A stretch of DNA of 64,000 bases from NCBI GenBank assembly GCA_963777165.1, contig CAVZPO010000002.1, positions 1 to 64,000 of the forward strand. Direction: 5' to 3'. Below are positions 62,679 through 64,000 of the stretch, piece after piece. The translations under genes were made by a program, and so were the position numbers. How positions within the stretch are numbered: position 1 is the first letter of the stretch; each line of letters opens with the position of its first letter. This DNA is from DYJB01 sp963777165 (GTDB lineage: Bacteria > Chloroflexota > Anaerolineae > Anaerolineales > E44-bin32). The notes beneath the pieces are model-generated. The model was not told the DNA's origin. It did not search any database and saw nothing but the letters and a program-made list of their open reading frames with translations.

Positions 62679-63520
62679 AGGTCGAAGGGAAGCTCCCAGG
62701 ATGCGAGATCGTCGAACCACGCCTTGAGATTATACGTCTGCGCCGCCTTGACGTACAAGGCAAAGGTGCCGCCCGGATACTGATGGGGGACATCGCTGGA
62801 CTCGCCGACCATCACGCCGTTAATGAAGAAGTAGAACTTGCCAAAGTGGTCCCAGATCCCCAGCCGATTGGTGGCGTCCTTGCCGGTGTGGATGACGTCG
62901 GACGCGGTCCACTCGATGTACTCCTGCGGCATCTTGCCGACGCGATGCTTCATGAAACGCCAGGCGCCGTCGCACGAGACCTCCAGAGCGTAGCCGCCGG
63001 CGGCGGTCTCGGGGCTGGAGTGGATCACAAAGCCGACGGCGTCCTTGCCGACGCAGTCGCCGTTCGTGGCGCTGATTTCGGCATAGGTCAGGTCGGTCTG
63101 CTTGTCGGTATACGACCACCAGCTGTACAGCTCGTCGGGTTCGTAGTCCAGCCCCCACAAGCGGCTGTCCTCGACGCCGTAGGCGGCGCGGCCTGGCGTG
63201 TCGTAGTCGAACCATTTCTCCGGGACCTCGAAGTAGTCGAGGTAGTCGGGGTCGGCGAGGTCGAGAATGGCGCGCGGATCATTCTCGTCGGTAACGTGGA
63301 AGGGGGTCGGGCTCGGGAGTAGCTCCAGGCGCTGCACGGGCGCGGAGGTCGGCTCGACGCCCGGCTCGAGGGTGGGGATGGGCTGGGTGGCCAGGTCCTC
63401 CCCGGCACCGGGCACGGTGCCGCCGGAGTCGATTCCAAAGAAGCGCGTGGCGCTGGTGCAGGCCAGCGAGCCTGCCACCAGCAGTGCGATCGTCGCAGCG
63501 AAAGCATGCATTCGAGTCAT
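62675..63520 (-). CDS. Lipoprotein, LamG/DUF1080-like domain (paralog C)
   Basis: A 281-residue lipoprotein, lipobox Cys21 (VAGSLAC), with a shorter linker (about 30-75). The C-terminal domain shows NGDCVGKDAVGFVIHSSP, LEVSCDGAWRFMKH, ATNRLGIWDHFGKFYFFING and GGTFALYVKAAQ, ending FDDLASWELPFDL, clearly the same family as paralog B. It is first of the series. The region upstream (63521-63818) has no other gene and is shared with the divergent aldo/keto reductase. Confidence 0.72.
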   Translation of the reverse strand: MTRMHAFAATIALLVAGSLACTSATRFFGIDSGGTVPGAGEDLATQPIPTLEPGVEPTSAPVQRLELLPSPTPFHVTDENDPRAILDLADPDYLDYFEVPEKWFDYDTPGRAAYGVEDSRLWGLDYEPDELYSWWSYTDKQTDLTYAEISATNGDCVGKDAVGFVIHSSPETAAGGYALEVSCDGAWRFMKHRVGKMPQEYIEWTASDVIHTGKDATNRLGIWDHFGKFYFFINGVMVGESSDVPHQYPGGTFALYVKAAQTYNLKAWFDDLASWELPFDL

Positions 63521-63739
63521 TCTGCACCTCCTGGATGCGGGAACAGCAAGGGCCGAGATGGAATGCCACGTTGTCGAGAGGATCGTCATGGATGACCCTC
63601 TCCGCGGCGGGCCGAGCCCCTCACCCGCCCGACGCGAGCTCGAAGAGCCCGCCTAAACAACGCGCCCAGTGCGCGACCGGTCCCCTCCGGCAGGAGTCCG
63701 AGTCATGGCCACTATAGCATCCCCCGAATGCTCGGAGGG

Positions 63740-63801
63740 TATAATCCGAAAGTACTGGTCGAGGACTGCGGGAGCGGGGTGTGGGACCAAGTGGGTCCCA
63801 C
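63740..63801 (+). promoter_or_regulatory. TATAAT -10 and leader hairpin of the aldo/keto reductase gene
   Basis: TATAAT at 63740-63745 predicts a leader of about 66 bases. The leader contains a hairpin GTGGGACC - AAGTG - GGTCCCAC (63781-63801) ending 17 bases before the ATG. Confidence 0.5.
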
Positions 63802-63818
63802 GTTCGTTGGAGGCGAAG

Positions 63819-64000
63819 ATGAACTACCGGCGCATGGGAATGTCCGGGTTGAAACTGAGCGAGGTCTCGCTCGGTGCCTGGGTGACGTTCGGCGATCAGA
63901 TCGATGATCGGATGGCGTCTGACATCGTGCATGCAGCGGTGGACCACGGGGTCAACTACTTCGACAATGCCGATATCTATGCCCGGGGCCGGGCGGAAGT
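63819..64000 (+). CDS. Aldo/keto reductase (5' part only)
   Basis: NADPH-dependent oxidoreductase cut by the window edge; 60 residues are visible. MNYRRMGMSGLKLSEVSLGA and DHGVNYFDNADIYARGRAEV match the start of the family: the catalytic Asp and Tyr are in FDNADIY. The opening resembles the YghZ/Kv-beta-like group. GGAGG-like purines (TGGAGGCGAAG) precede the ATG. Substrate cannot be assigned. Confidence 0.9.
   Translation, partial: MNYRRMGMSGLKLSEVSLGAWVTFGDQIDDRMASDIVHAAVDHGVNYFDNADIYARGRAE

Noticed and set aside
63781..63801. A T-box or riboswitch in the aldo/keto reductase leader
   Set aside because: Only a simple hairpin is present; the T-box sequence AGGGTGGNACCGCG and any terminator pair are absent.

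Overview
The window is GC-rich, gene-dense bacterial chromosome. The gene set best fits Chloroflexota, probably class Anaerolineae: very large multi-GAF histidine kinases, a C39 peptidase with a TPR tail, SpoVS outside a spore former, paired Dck/Dgk-type deoxynucleoside kinases, Thr/Pro-linker lipoproteins, a four-domain S1 protein and a single-gene chlI/chlD chelatase. This placement is inferred from family content; no rRNA or tRNA gene was seen to confirm it. No CRISPR array, insertion sequence or prophage was recognised.

Layout. 0-6.2 kb: a broken BMP/nucleoside-type ABC permease at the edge, then a minus-strand operon purA - ECF S component - C39/TPR peptidase - murJ. 6.4-11.6 kb: LysM protein, alanine-glyoxylate-type aminotransferase, a candidate small RNA, aconitase. 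11.6-16.2 kb: a roughly 1,500-residue membrane multi-GAF histidine kinase. 16.4-18.9 kb: rnhB, a GT2 glycosyltransferase and a NERD-like membrane protein. 19-23.7 kb: NfeD, FHA, OsmC, methylglyoxal synthase, a zinc-ribbon/NHL propeller protein and a DUF559 protein. 23.8-31.1 kb: a protein-quality-control neighbourhood (clpB, hsp20, rhomboid, HtrA lipoprotein, DnaJ-type co-chaperone) that also holds a decayed eRF1-like gene. 31.2-36.7 kb: two receiver/GAF signalling proteins, one with a non-phosphorylatable receiver, then an RNase H-like/TPR protein. 37-43.8 kb: DUF302, chlD with an in-gene frameshift site, an S1 protein and clpC. 44-57 kb: an information-processing stretch (radA, dnaA, priA, holA, dus, holB) mixed with a CorC-type membrane protein, a MEMO protein and a small gene behind a LexA-like operator. 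57-64 kb: spoVS, the dgk - nucleotidyltransferase - dck operon, an orphan DNA methyltransferase, three paralogous lipoproteins, and the start of an aldo/keto reductase.

Two themes stand out. First, many genes have a TATAAT-like -10 hexamer only 6-30 bases before the start codon and no clear -35, which predicts very short or absent 5' leaders; the promoters of dnaA, spoVS and the SOS-like gene are instead classical -35/-10 pairs. Second, several genes, including ones expected to be essential (murJ, priA), carry single-base frameshifts, while clpB, clpC, acnA and dnaA are intact. The simplest reading is local consensus errors, but the C39 peptidase and the eRF1-like relic also carry in-frame stops or an internal deletion. 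The most interesting single item is chlD: a run of nine A's ends the AAA+ subunit a few codons later in the zero frame, and a -1 slip there fuses it to the VWA subunit.
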